From positions 2,914,001 to 2,978,000 of the forward strand of contig JBAIAA010000352.1 in the NCBI GenBank assembly GCA_037893245.1: a stretch of DNA of 64,000 nucleotides, in the 5' to 3' direction. The first letter of the stretch is position 1; every line of letters starts with the position of its first letter. Under the pieces are notes generated by a model, which was given only the letters and a program-made list of their open reading frames with translations, searched no databases and was not told where the DNA came from. This DNA is from Crossaster papposus. Lineage: Eukaryota > Echinodermata > Asteroidea > Velatida > Solasteridae. This document shows, one piece after another, positions 33,901-45,493 of this stretch. The position numbers were made by a program, and so were the translations under genes.

Positions 33901-36900
33901 TTTGCCAAAACCAATGATTTTTATGAACAACATTTAAGGGAGGATACACCATGGGTAATTGCTTGAATTATCAGGAATGGGTGGATGTAAAGGTAGAATA
34001 CACCATTGGTAATTGCTTGAATTATCAGGAATGGGTGGATTTCAAGGTAGGATACACCATTGGTAATTGCTTGAATTATCAGGAATGGGTGGATGTAAAG
34101 GTAGGATACACCATTGGTAATTGCTTGAATTATAAGGAATGGGTGAATGTAAAGGTAGAATACACCATTGGTAATTGCTTGAATTATCAGGAATAGGTGA
34201 ATGTAAAGGTAGGATACATCATTGGTAAAATTGCTTGAATTATCAGGAATGGGTGGATGTAAAGGTAGAATACACCATGGGTAATTGCTTAAATGATCAG
34301 GAATGGGTGGATTTAAGGGGTTGTATTTTATAGTAAATATCGTAAACTGACCTGTTCAAAGTTTTACAATCATGGACGCCGAGAAAGCAAGAAAAACGGT
34401 GTTCATTTTTAACCAGCGTCGGGCAGGTGTTATTGTTTTTCTTTTCTTTTTTTTCGCAATCGCCGTCTGGCGATCGGGATTTGAAAAGAGAAAAGATGAC
34501 CAACAACCTTTGAAATCTTAAAGATTGCTCAATAACAAAAAGTTCACACCCAACTTGTACAAAAGTAGGCTGAAAAAAGTGTACCTTTGAAAGTTGTGCC
34601 TTAACATTTTGTTTAAAAATTATACAAAATATTAAAAAAATTGTCGATGTTCAGTGAACAAATGAACTTATGTTCAAATGTAATGTATTGGTCTACTTAT
34701 AGATTTTTTGTCCATAAATTCATTGTTATTGGCAAAATAACAAGTTTCTCTTTTGATTAGTGGTTATTTGAAAGAAAGGTTTCCATTTTTTTTTTGATTG
34801 TACAAAAAATTACACAGAATTTAGATTGGGTTACCACGTCCCCCGTAGCCTTGTGTGCATTTATCTACCGCGCTTGTCCCAAGAGACAAATAGTAGAATC
34901 TTGTTGTGCACTTGGGTATTTGGAATACTGAACTGTCGTATTCCTTGTTTTTTTTGTCTGTCATTTCCCCACCCAATCACGTACAGCATGACAAGCGGCG
35001 CCCAGCAGGCCCTCCGGCGCACCATGGAGATCTACTCCAAGACCACCCGCTTCGCCCTGGCCTGCAACGCCTCCAACAAGATCATCGAGCCCATCCAGTC
35101 CCGCTGCGCCGTGCTGCGGTACTCGCGGCTGACGGACAAGCAGCTCCTACGGCGACTGATGGAGATTGGGGAGCAGGAAGGGATCGAGTGTACCGATGAC
35201 GGGCTGGAGGCTGTCATCTACACCGCGCAGGGCGACATGAGACAGGTAACGTTTGCTGACCGGGTCGATTGACGAGAGTCGGTGGACGAGAGTCGGTGGA
35301 CGAGAGTCGGTGGACGAGAGTCGGTGGACGAAAGTCGGTGGACGAGAGTCGGTGGACGAGAGTCGGTGGACGAGGGTGTCGAGATGGACGAGGGTGTCGA
35401 GATGGACGAGGGTGTCGAGATGGACGAGGGTGTCGAGATGGACGAGGGTGTCGAGATGGACGAGGGTGTCGAGATGGACGAGGGTGTCGAGATGGACGAG
35501 GGTGTCGAGATGGACGAGGGTGTCGAGATGGACGAGGGTGTCGAGATGGACGAGGGTGTCGAGATGGACGAGGGTGTCGAGATGGACGAGGGTGTCGAGA
35601 TGGACGAGGGTGTCGAGATGGACGAGGGTGTCGAGATGGACGAGGGTGTCGAGATGGACGAGGGTGTCGAGATGGACGAGGGTGTCGAGATGGACGAGGG
35701 TGTCGAGATGGACGAGGGTGTCGAGATGGACGAGGGTGTCGAGATGGACGAGGGTGTCGAGATGGACGAGGGTGTCAAGATGGACGAGGGTGTCGAGATG
35801 GACGAGGGTGTCGAGATGGACGAGGGTGTCGAGATGGACGAGGGTGTCGAGATGGACGAGGGTGTCGAGATGGACGAGGGTGTCGAGATGGACGAGAGTC
35901 GATTCGTCGATGGACGAGAGTCGATTCGTCGATGGACGAGAGTCGATTCGTCGATGGACGAGAGTCGATTCGTCGATGGACGAGAGTCGATTCGTCGATG
36001 GACGAGAGTCGATTCGTCGATGGACGAGAGTCGATTCGTCGAATGACGAGAGTCGATTCGTCGAATGACGAGAGTCGATTCGTCGAATGACGAGAGTCGA
36101 TTCGTCGAATGACGAGAGTCGATTCGTCGAATGACGAGAGTCGATTCGTCAAATGACGAGAGACTATGCAATCACTACCTGTGTACGTAGTCTGTCCGTA
36201 CAGATGTATCAATTTGGTTACAGTTTAGAAAAAAATGTTCTTAACCAGTTCGCGCCGGGATTATTTTAACATCGCCGAGCCGACAGGCGGGATTATTTTT
36301 AACGAAACTCGATCCGAAGCGTGTTCAGGCTGATAGTGTCGGGAAGCACACCCACGCATTTCCGGCCTTGCGCCCTGCTGACATACATTTCCGAACTTGA
36401 ACTTGGCGTGTTTATGCGTCATCCGTTTTGAGTTTGGGAAAATTTTTGCGTTTATATACGTCATCCGGCGCGAACTGGTTAATGCAAACTTGAAGACTAA
36501 TTGCAATCAATCTTAGGCCATGCATGCAATTTTGTAACCTTTTTATGGACAATTACTGAGGTTAAAGGCCATTTGAGGTCAAGTTTTAAAATAGGCTTGA
36601 ATTTTTAAACTGGTATCTCATTTGGAAACTTGGAGTTCAATTGCAATCAAACTTGGGTCATGCGTGCAATATTGTAACAGTTATATGATGCTTGTGTGAG
36701 GTACTATTAAGGTCAAAGGCCATTTGAGGTCAAGCTGTACAATAGGGTAATCACAAAAATAGACGAGACACATGGTTTTTAGAACCATTCCCTCTTTAAT
36801 AACCTACTTCAGATTTATTGTATTGTTGTTCCTTTAATTGGCGAACTGGCAAAAATACATTTTTTTGTAAACATATCTATTACCTTTGATGTCAGTTTTG

Positions 36901-39900
36901 TTGTTGGTTTTTTTGGGGGCAGATATTTGAATATTTAATATTGATATATCCTAAAATATTTAAATGATTGTTATGTAATTTTTGTAATTTATTTGTTAAT
37001 CAAACTTTAAAATATATATATATTTTTTGTCTCACCTCAATGCAGGCAATTAACAATATGCAGTCTACACATTCTGGGTTCGGTATAATCAACAGCGAGA
37101 ATGTATTCAAGGTAAAGAACCGTCCTGTTCAATTGTTTTTACCTTAATGACTGGAAAATCATGCATATTTGCTTTCTTCTGGCACTAAAATCAAGGGGTG
37201 TCATGTGCATCAGAACCGGATACTTGAGTATCCGACCGTTGATGTCGGAGATTGAATACTCGTACCCATCTTTACAGTAAACTTCTCAGACGATCAAAGT
37301 AAAAGGTTTTGAATGTAATGTGGTGGAAAATTTTACAATGAAACCAGGCTACATAGAAAACAAATATGTGACCTGTCACCACAATATGAGATTAAAGTCG
37401 GGAAAATTGAAAGTTGAGTTATTGGTATTTTCAAATTCTTGGGAAAGAGAGCTTTCCAATGGTACATAACACTTGGGGGTTTTGCGATAAATACCTTTCA
37501 CAAAACGTGTTTGTGTGAAAACCTACTTAATAAACATCTTAAACAAAACACGCAAAAGATTGCAAAACAGGACAAGTACGGTTAAGCATATCAACAGCTA
37601 TGTTCTAATCATTATTTCTTCTTGAAACTTTTCACATATATATATATGAACCATTGTATAAACAACCAAATATTAACATTTTGAAAACATGGGATGGTTA
37701 CGAGGACCTAATTTTCAAATTTAATTACTGTGTTAATTAGACCACTAATGGACTTTAATCTAAACACTAACTACGCAAACACTATGCAAAATTGCGTAAT
37801 TTAAGAGGTTTTCGCTCATCTGATCGCACCCAAAAAATAGGTAGAGGAGGACTTGGGCTTTCCAAATTACGCAAAATCTCAACATTTACCAACCCTTCAT
37901 ATTTTGACTTTAAATGACCATATCTCCGAATCTCCAGGTCATTATGTGAGGTGTTCTGGCAAAATGAGACGAAACTGGGGTTCTAAACATACCACCCACG
38001 TGTCAGGCTCTTGACCAATAGGAAGGGCTGAACTGTCTCGGGTATTGATGAATAATAGTTGTTACCCTTGCTCCGATTGGCAGGTATGCGATGAGCCCCA
38101 CCCAATCCTGATCAAGGACATGTTTGCCAAGTGCATCGAGGGGGACATTGACAAGGCCTACGAGGTGATGGACCACATGTGGAACATGGGTTACGCACCG
38201 GAGGACATCATTGCAAATATGTTTAGGGTTTGCAAGACGTACGACATGGCCGAGTACCTCAAACTGGAGTTCATCAAGGTTGGTCTGCTGAGCTGATTGT
38301 ATGTCTGTTCTGCCATGCTTATAGTCATGCCCTGTCCTGCCCTACCCTGCTCTGCCCTGGTTTAGTGCCCAGTCCCTGTCCCCAGTCCCTGTCCCCTCTT
38401 GCCCCTCTTAAGGCGCGGTCTCGTTAAAGACTGTGTGTTCTTGCCCCGTTCTTACCCCGTTCTTCCCGATCGGTCCGTCGTTGTCAAGGAGAACGGGAAT
38501 CCGCGAACTGGACGGGGTGTGCGCTCAAGCGCGGCGAAGTTTAATGAGCGAGGCTATTGTCATCGCTTCAATGGTGAAATGAATAAACATGATCCCACTA
38601 CTGACCTCATGCATACGAACGGGATACACGCGGACTGCACGCCAGGTTTAGAACGTGCCTTTAATAAATAAATGTAATAAATTGTGCGGGTACTTTTTGC
38701 AACTGGGATCTGGTACATAGTTTCGAGCTGACCTACACCGAGAGACCAGTAATTCCCACTATTCTACAGAAATAAACCATGTTGTAGGCCCATTTGTTTT
38801 ACTACACCTCATAAAAATATTAACTGCCGTGTCTATAACGGTCTTCGTTGATTTTGCATCCTAATTCAGCACAAAACATTCAAATTCTTCGTTAGTCAAT
38901 GACGAAAATCTAGTAACGTTTACCGAGACTTGTTTTAGAAAGATTACAGGGGAAATTGTTGGTGCTACCGCACGCGTGCGTGGCCGGCTGCGAGCTCAAT
39001 ACTCACCGGGATCCACGCACGCAATCCACGCCTGTCATGCATTGCACAACTCGGGACTAAAAACACACGGGTCGTTTTCCAATCCCCAGCCTAGGCCCAG
39101 ACGGGCTCCATCACTATTGGCAAACTACATGAACAAAGCCCCAGTGGAGACGAAGTTGGGGTTCGGCCTCGGGAAATCCCCGCTGGCACGCAATATTTCA
39201 AGCGGTAATATTGCTACATGTATGTAGCTCGGGGAACACGACGACAGTTTATGTATGCACTCTAAAAATGAAGATAGGGGAAGCGCACAACTAATTTTAA
39301 CAGACAATTTTTGTGTGGCACAGCTTCCAGAACAGAAGTTTCCTCCCCAAGTTGCTAAATAAAAGCAAATTAATTCTCCCCGATGTTGATGGTAGGGTGC
39401 AGATCGTATGTGTTTTTCGACACTGTAGCACTAGCAGGCCTCTGGACGGATAATCAACGGTTGCTTTATTCTTACCCCACATTTGCACAATCCGAAAGTA
39501 TACCCTGTTAGGCCTTATCTAATATTCATTGTGAACATCCGTTGTTTATTAATGTTTACAGGAATTTTAGAAATAAATATTGATTTTATAAATTATTGTT
39601 ATTTTTAGGATGATTAGAAAAACACACATGGCGACAATGCTGTAACATGTAGGAAAGCTATCTCTCAATTATATAATTATGTTACTAGGACTGGTCTACT
39701 ACTTGCACAGCAAAGAGCCGTCCACAACTCCAACCGATGCTTTGCGCGGGAAACTTCTTGGCCCATCGCCAAGTAAATGACCGTGGGAATTAAGTGCAAG
39801 ACAGCAAATTGTCATGGAGACGGAATTGTAGCACCAATGAGATTATCGGCCTGAAGATGCTAATAAAGGCCCAAATATTAGGGCCGCCCAAAACAATGAT

Positions 39901-42614
39901 GGTTGCATAGCAACATTGTTGTCAAGGAAACCACTGTTAAATTGCTTTTTCTCTTGATAAATTTGTTTTATTCCCTGACGCGACTGAGGGGGGGGGGGGG
40001 GGGGGGGGGGGGGGGTACTTTCGATATATTTATTTCTCGGATGAAGTGCATTTGCAAATAGAATAAATCCGCTGTGGACGGTGAATGAACTTCAAAAATT
40101 TCTCCAACCGATTTCAGGGGTAAATAATAATACGATTTATTCTTGGTTTTCTGATATCTAATAAAATCGACATACACCCGACCATTAAATTACGAAGCTA
40201 GCAAAATAAATTCCAAGTTTATAAACATTTATTTCTGGTTTCATTGTTTTTAAAAAGGAAGAGAAAAAGAATAAACGGAACCTTAACACCTAATATTTTG
40301 AGCTCCTAAACATTTTTCTAACAGTTTTAAGGGGGAAATTTAATACGATTTATTTTCCGTTTTTTTTGTATTTAACAAAACGATCTATTTCGTGGAAATT
40401 GAGAGAGCTTGTTACATGTTTTAATTTATAATGGTTCCGTGGTATAATTTTACATAATAAACGCTTTATAGTGCAAGAGGAATAAAGTAAAATGACGGGA
40501 GACTTTTTCGGGAGTATTTTCCGAATATATTCCAATAGGGGCAAGAAATTCAGACAATGATTGACAGCTGACCTACAAAATGTACTCATTGTAGCAAGCG
40601 GGCCAACATGTGGCAGACCATTACTTTGGAATTTCAATAGGCTGGGAAATGTCACTTTGTGGCATACAATTACACCCAATGAAAAGAAGAGATTGTTAGA
40701 AGGAAGAACAAGATTGGACGGTTTTTTTATGGGATGGTTTATTTTTGATGTGGGTAGATACAGGGGGGATGGAGAAGACACAGTTAATAACGAAACCACG
40801 CTATATATTTAACACTATTGTAATACATTGCCTTTGAGTGCAGTTCAGGGACGCGGCCGGCCGCGGTAGCTTAAAAGGTGAAAAAAAAACCAGGCGGACC
40901 AATGAAAATGCTGGCGGGCTAGTAACAAGTCAACACAACTGGCCCGGCCGGCTAGTGAAAACAAAAGTTAAGGGGAAACCCTGTCTAGGTATTGTTGTCC
41001 CCCGATTGTTCCACACATAAAGTGGTTATGTTGATGTTATTTCAATGAATTAAGCCCAACGGGGTATTTATTATTTGGACTTCCCTTCCCTTTATCGAGT
41101 TTTTGCGCTGTGAATTCGCAAAAGTAGAACACATTTCTCAAGCAAAATGTCGTCTCATGACATATGAAATTTGTTTTGCATTTGCATTCTCGTGAAGTAT
41201 GTATGTATGAATCCGCCTTTAAATCATCAGCGAATTTGAACTAATTACTTGTAAAGGTTGTAAAGGTACGTACGTGCACAATTTATTTGGTGGTGCATTC
41301 ATTATGTACACGTAAATTCACTGAGAAGTTGTTTTTATTCAACTCGTACTACGTTGATTGTCTCGGCATTTCTAGTATTATAGACCCAAAAAATGCCGCG
41401 AAATACTTGTGGTTTGGCAGGCCGGTATTTCGCGGACTGTCGGCCCCGTGATGAACCATTCATATTTAAATTAGCCTTCTGGGCGCTGAGAGTAGCCCGG
41501 CGCCTCCGCACAAAGACCGGAATATTCATGTTCTTTGATATGTAAATGACCGTTCCAGACGGGGTTATACCGGGTTGTCAAGGGGTCTTTTGTTAACTTT
41601 GGTCCTGGGTATCCCCCAGACTTCCCGGGGCGCCGCACAGTCGGTCTTTAATGAGACCGCGCCTAACTAGTTCACGCATCGGATGATGTGTATAATATAC
41701 ATGCAAAGTTTTCCGGAATTCAAAACGGATGACAGATTAAACACGTCACGAGCAAGGCCAGAAATATGTTAGCAACCGGCTCGCAGCGAAGTATCAGGAT
41801 GTGTGCTACCCACAGATGCTGGCCTAAACCTAAAATTCGCACCTGGACCCGGTCAATGTGGCCAATAAAAAAGGTTTCTTTGTCGATCCAAGAAAACGAT
41901 CTAAATTTTGAGCGAGGCAGCGTGAACATGAAGAAAAATTACCGATCAATTCTTGAATACTTCGAGAGTATGTACGTTAACGTTAACATGGTTAAGTTGG
42001 TAGCGAAACAAATGTTGTTTTCTAAAAATCATTTATCTTGTGCCTCAAAATTTTTCAGAATGGCTGCCATTGCATTGTATTCTACCTATATTTGTATTTA
42101 ACGAGTTCGCACCGGAGGACGTTTATACATGCAAAGTTTTCCCCAGATTCAAAACAGATGTGGTATAAACACGTCTCGAGCAACGCTGGAAATGACTGAT
42201 AGCAGCGATCGAGGCTGGAAATGCGTGGGTGTGCTTCCCGGTACCATCAGCCTGAACCCGCCTCGGCTCGAGTTTTGTTGGAAATAATCCCGCGCCTCGG
42301 CCCGGTGATGTTAAAATAATCTCGGCACGAACTGGTTAAAGGGCAAAATCTGCGATGGCCCTGTAGCCAAATATTGACCGAGTGTCAAATTTCATGCTTT
42401 TATCATCAAGCAAACAATCCTATCATAGTTTTGCACCATTCTGCCATCTTGGTCGTCGTTTTGCAATGTAGCCATTTTCTTGGTTTTTTTTATGTCACAG
42501 GAGATTGGCTTCACACACTTAAGGATCGCAGAGGGAGTAAACTCGCTGCTGCAACTTGGCGGTTTGCTTGCAAGGCTGTGCCAGAAAGGAATGTTACCCA
42601 CTGAAGAATCTTGA
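27971..42614 (+). CDS. RFC2: Replication factor C subunit 2 (AAA+ clamp-loader subunit), complete 8-exon gene
   Basis: RFC2 is one of the small ATPase subunits of replication factor C, which loads PCNA onto primed DNA; it also serves in checkpoint RFC-like complexes. Exons: 27971-28098, 28926-29037, 32424-32530, 33688-33789, 34987-35245, 37046-37111, 38084-38278, 42501-42614 (stop TGA 42612). They sum to 1083 nt, 360 aa, against 354 in human. Visible motifs: RFC box with YELPWVEKYRP (39-49), Walker A GPPGTGKT (81-88), Walker B ILDEAD (144-149), sensor-1 region ACNAS (175-179), SRC motif (188-190, arginine finger that acts in trans), and the C-terminal collar helices ending LLARLCQK. Every splice phase agrees. 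Intron 3 starts with GC (AG|GCAAGC), the accepted minor GC-AG class. Only the first 38 residues are unlike human. Divergent from CENPQ. Intron 5 starts with a large minisatellite and intron 7 holds a 3.25-kb transposon. Confidence 0.96.
28430..28616. mobile_element. Inverted-repeat MITE in RFC2 intron 1
   Basis: AAGGTGTTTCACGGTAATAT at the left pairs with ATATTACCGTGAAACACCTT at the right. No clear target duplication beyond a base or two. Confidence 0.75.
28650..28843. mobile_element. 194-bp MITE with 9-bp duplication, RFC2 intron 1
   Basis: Ends TAGCCCAGGTTGGAC and GTCCAACCTGGGCTA, plus inner pairing CAGGGTATCAATGT. CCCTCAATT stands at 28641-28649 and 28844-28852. The 9-bp duplication resembles Mutator-type elements (inference). 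It ends about 80 bp before RFC2 exon 2. Confidence 0.78.
29118..29560 (-). mobile_element. 3' end of a CR1/L2-like LINE
   Basis: The minus strand encodes the reverse transcriptase C-terminus: [13 protein letters not shown], then [23 protein letters not shown] and LKTYLF, ending at 29238. After the stop come AAGCGCAGTATAAATGCC and a short ATT-rich tail, as in CR1/L2 elements. Only this 3' part is present. It lies in RFC2 intron 2. Confidence 0.85.
29562..31560 (+). mobile_element. tRNA-derived SINE split by a 1.6-kb element
   Basis: The 5' part (about 29562-29618) and the 3' part (from 31235) join as GTGGTCTCGTGGTCTGGAGC. The B box is GGGTTCGAATTTGG near 31275, followed by CCCTTGGGCAAGGCACTTT, a common SINE body word. 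The 3' end is not sharply defined. Confidence 0.6.
29619..31226. mobile_element. 1.6-kb element with minisatellite terminal repeats and 8-bp duplication
   Basis: Left end GGTGTCAGGTCAACTCGCC, right-end complement GATTGTAGGTCAACTCGCC. Both ends contain arrays of about 15 bp (GACTCGCCCCCTGACC type; 29636-29790 and, inverted, 31030-31216). GTCTGGAG flanks it at 29611-29618 and 31227-31234. Inner sequence has a poly-G run and no recognised protein. The 8-bp duplication is hAT-like. Confidence 0.75.
31618..32364. mobile_element. Family B TTAA MITE split by a 521-bp element
   Basis: TTAA at 31614-31617 and 32365-32368. B sequence runs to GCGCGAACTG, then the insertion, then the last bases CTGG. 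Confidence 0.8.
31840..32360. mobile_element. 521-bp inverted-repeat element with CTG duplication
   Basis: Ends GAGCAAGTTCGGGCGCGAAC and GTTCGCGCCCGAACTTGCTC, with pairing on through TATAGTTAACC. CTG at 31837-31839 and 32361-32363. No coding frame. RFC2 intron 2, just upstream of exon 3. Confidence 0.8.
33097..33318. mobile_element. Family B element, right end lost
   Basis: TTAA at 33093-33096 and CCAGTTCGCGCCGG; the match stops after GATGTTAAAATAATC. RFC2 intron 3. Confidence 0.65.
33938..34310. repeat. 54-bp tandem array made of a family A terminus
   Basis: Seven units of GTAGGATACACCATTGGTAA, TTGCTTGAATTATCAGGAAT and GGGTGGATGTAAAG. The last unit runs into a family A body (34310-34525: TTACAATCATGGACGCCG, GCAATCGCCGTC). 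RFC2 intron 4. Confidence 0.85.
35271..36163. repeat. Composite minisatellite in RFC2 intron 5
   Basis: Three zones in a row: 14-bp GAGAGTCGGTGGAC (about 7 copies to 35370), 18-bp GAGGGTGTCGAGATGGAC (about 29 copies to 35890), and 22-bp GAGAGTCGATTCGTCGATGG-AC with a later variant CGAATGAC (about 13 copies). The units share GAGAGTCG and GATGGAC words, so they probably derive from one another. The array starts about 25 nt after the exon 5 donor. Unit lengths explain the long frames on both strands. Confidence 0.95.
36245..36478. mobile_element. Family B TTAA MITE in RFC2 intron 5
   Basis: TTAA at 36241-36244 and 36479-36482; ends CCAGTTCGCGCCGG and GGCGCGAACTGG. One of the best preserved copies. 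The rest of intron 5 (36483-37045) has no recognised element. Confidence 0.85.
37112..38083. other. RFC2 intron 6, mostly unassigned
   Basis: AT-rich. Holds a loose terminus GTGACCTGTCACCACAATATG near 37369 (related to the element at 43117) and GTGAGGTGTTCTGGCAAAAT near 37947 (related to the element at 5333). Confidence 0.5.
38412..41663. mobile_element. 3.25-kb PIF/Harbinger-like element without recognised transposase
   Basis: Ends GGCGCGGTCTCGTTAAAGAC and GTCTTTAATGAGACCGCGCC (one mismatch), flanked by TAA at 38409-38411 and 41664-41666. TAA is the usual TWA-type target of PIF/Harbinger. Inner open frames (for example 40799-40350 minus, 149 codons) show no known domain. It contains a 27-base poly-G run at 39989-40015. 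It fills most of RFC2 intron 7. Confidence 0.75.
41664..41850. mobile_element. Family B element, left end adjoining the 3.25-kb element
   Basis: TAACTAGTTCACGCATCGG and AAAACGGATGACAGATTAAA match family B; the right end has decayed. Its original TTAA target is completed by the TT before 38410, so the large element landed in this TTAA. Confidence 0.6.
42102..42335. mobile_element. Family B TTAA MITE, RFC2 intron 7
   Basis: TTAA at 42098-42101 and 42336-42339; ends CGAGTTCGCACCGG and GCACGAACTGG. About 165 bp before the last RFC2 exon. Confidence 0.78.
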
Positions 42615-42819
42615 GTCTGTCCGCTCAAATAACAGAAGGCCGCATATGCTTTGTCAAGAGAGGAAGGGTTCAATCACGTTTCAATTTGTCCCAATGTCCC
42701 AAAGTAGCACAGTGTCTAAAAAAACAACCTCAGATGACCTGGCATCGTTTGAAACATGGCTGCTCAAATGTGACCCACTCCGCACAAAAAAGATATTATG
42801 CCGCAAAAAAAAAGGTGAA

Positions 42820-43620
42820 ATTTAGTTATACAATGTACTTGGTTGGACAGCTTTCATTTGCTATATAACAAAGCTCCATAGCTCCTCTTGTTCGGGAGAT
42901 ATGACATGATTGCATATTGATTACTTCCTTGGAGTTCACATTACACAAATAAGAAAACGGGCTTGGAAATAGCTGGCTCTGTTGTATAACTACAGAACGA
43001 TAAACACAAAATTGTTCATGAAAATCAACATTTCTGTGAATGAAACCTGAAACTGTAGGTATTAAAGACGTCATATATGAACAAAAAAATATATAAAATT
43101 ACATTTTGATGAAATGTGACCTGGCACCACAAAAAGGATGGAAATTTAAAAAAAAAAAAAATTGACATTGTTGCATTTCTAGAAAGAACTCCAAGGCTTT
43201 CAAATGAGGTATTGTGTGTTGCTGTAGCTTATTCCTAGCCGGCGCTATACTCTTTTGAAATTGCTGAAGTCATGCTCCCTTGTTTTGAGAAAATGGAGTT
43301 TAAAGTCCGTGAACCGTGCCAACTATACTATCACTCATTGCAATTCAGCCACAAAAAAAAACACTTTAGAGTTTTAATTGAGCTTTACAATCTTGGGATA
43401 TGATAAAGAAAGTTTTGGGGTATGTAAAAACGTTAACAACTCGAAACCGACCTCCCACTTGAAAAATTGACGTTTCGGCCAATAACTTGTTATGGCCATG
43501 TGCGACTTTCCGCTCATTTCGTGGTGCCAGGTGCCCAGGTCACAAATGTTCATCCTCTCAACGTTGAGCAGGCCAATAATTACCGGTACATGATAATGCA
43601 CAGCGTGACTTAACCCTGAC
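42820..43620. repeat. Dispersed repeat copy, interrupted
   Basis: Shares GATATGACATGATTGCATAT, TTACTTCCTTGGAGTTCA and CTCTCAACGTTGAG with 3290-3735 and 7195-7565. Split by the element at 43117. Confidence 0.6.
43117..43543. mobile_element. 427-bp element with 5-bp duplication AAATG
   Basis: Ends TGACCTGGCACCAC and GTGGTGCCAGGTGCCCAGGTCA-C. AAATG at 43112-43116 and 43544-43548; the other dispersed-repeat copies show the unbroken site GATGAAATGTTTACC. Confidence 0.72.
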
Positions 43621-45006
43621 CCTACCAGACGCAGCACAGTGGCGCTTCAGGAAAAAAAATCTCGCGCACTTTGATGCATTCGGCTGTCAACATCCAGGGA
43701 GGTAGGTAGTTAACTAATGTATTTTTTCCTTCATTGCTGTCCAGTTTCAACTTTCACGTGGTGCAAAATGATTCGGTCAGGAAAAAGAATTGAAAAAGGT
43801 GTTCATTTAAAAAAATTCAATTAGCAAAATGGCACTAAAAGGTTTGAGGTTGGCAGTTTGGCCGGCACAAAACCAGGTCGGTCAGGTTATTGACATATTT
43901 TGTCATAATGGTGTTACACACTATCGTTTCAATCACACAGCGAAAAGCTTTGGGCATAGTACAAGAATATGTTCATAGTGAGTGCAGTATATTCTTGTAT
44001 CCCCCCAAAAAAGCCTTGTATTTTATAGGTTTTCCCGCACATTGTAAAACTTTTTTCGTTCAATTTTATAGACGGTTAACTAAATTTTTGGTACAAAAAA
44101 TCATGACATTGCATATCTCAAGTTTATTCTTTGGTCGCTCATGTTAGTACTAATTATTTCGAACATTTGCCATACATTTTAGTAAAAGACAATTCAATTT
44201 CCGAGCGTTATATAGATGAAGCAATTTCGTCATTTTGGTATTTTTACGTTTTCATCTTACTTTTAACATATTTACAAACTCTTTCTTTGTTTAATGTAGG
44301 TCTACACCCATAATTAGGCATTTATCAGCTATATTAATTTGCAAAGTTATATCTTTTTCAAATACGTGTATTCATTTCTTTGACAATTTTATGCGTCAAC
44401 AACTGTCTCTACACATGCTAATAAAAATGTATATACATGTACTTTTGATTTCATACAAAAAATGAGTAGGCCTATGCTTATGAGAAAAATAATGTATCCA
44501 TATTTCCACATCTTTCATTTTCTTGTCTTGCAAGATACTACGCCAAATACGCCTGTGGCGCGTGGTTGCGGTACGACTTTTCTGCTATTAAACTGCAGTG
44601 CCGGAAATTAGGCCTATTGCATAGGGCCACTGCGCTAGGGGTTACCTAGTCCTTGCCAAAGACGAATGCATTTAATCGATTCTGTACGTCGCGTAATCTT
44701 TTCATGCAGTGAGCCCGCTAACGACACGACTATAGACCAGCTCCCTCGTTCACACATACGTCTTTGCAAATTGTTTCTAGCGGTTTAACTTTTTTCTTAT
44801 TTCTCCGCAGGCTTTCCTATAGAGAGCCAATCGGCGATCACAAAACTGCGATTATAAACACAGACTTCTGGCTTATAAACATTTATAAACACGCACTACG
44901 CGCACGCACAAAATTCCTTTGTAAAGCAGCGCGACCGTTGATAGCAGTTGACTGCTAGAAGATGCTATTTGAATGGTCGAATTTGCAGGAAAAGGTTACG
45001 CCTCAT
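43621..45006. other. RFC2-PGRP convergent spacer, no gene recognised
   Basis: AT-rich, with short open frames only. No splice-linked coding, RNA gene or clear transposon termini found. Confidence 0.4.
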
Positions 45007-45010
45007 TTAA

Positions 45011-45392
45011 AGGGATCGTATACGTTTGGTAATTGAAACCCACTGTTTGTTTCAATCCTATATAGATATATACCATAAAACTATCCTGTACAAATTTCAT
45101 TTTAAAAGGTGGTAGCGAGTTGAGATATTGCCAAAAAATCTGGAGCGGTTATGTCCATGCAGGAAGAATAATCTGCATTGGAATACACATTCTGAGAAAC
45201 TTCACTGCAGTAACGCTTCTCAGATTCAAATTTTTGGGGATAAAAAGTGATATCTTTTTCTATAAACGCAGTACTCGAAGTGAACAGTTTCAAAAAATGA
45301 ATTATACTATCCAAAGCTGCTGTACTTCTTTAACCAAGTAAGTTTTTATTGCCATTAATTTTTGAAGTAATTACCAAACGTATACGATTCCT
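45011..45392. mobile_element. TTAA-flanked MITE, family C (AGGGATCGTATACG ends), copy 1
   Basis: TTAA at 45007-45010 and 45393-45396; ends AGGGATCGTATACGTTTGGT and ACCAAACGTATACGATTCCT. A second copy is at 55993. It ends about 100 bp beyond the PGRP stop, so it may lie in that gene's 3' UTR. Confidence 0.82.
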
Positions 45393-45493
45393 TTAAGCAA
45401 TTTTCAAAGACCATTGTGTGATCGAGGGAGCTGATATAAATTGTGTCGTTAGCAGGTGCACGTACTGTCAAATGCAGTGGTCTTTGGCAAAGA

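Noticed and set aside
33938-34310. CRISPR-like regular repeats
   Set aside because: Units are directly contiguous with no unique spacers, the sequence is a MITE terminus, and the genome is eukaryotic.
35218-36171. Repetitive proteins of 254-317 codons on both strands
   Set aside because: Produced by 14-, 18- and 22-bp tandem units in RFC2 intron 5. The frames depend only on unit length, and no start or splice context supports them.
40350-40799. Minus-strand frame of 149 codons as a transposase
   Set aside because: No recognisable DDE or DNA-binding motif; low complexity and hydrophobic; kept only as unassigned interior of the 3.25-kb element.
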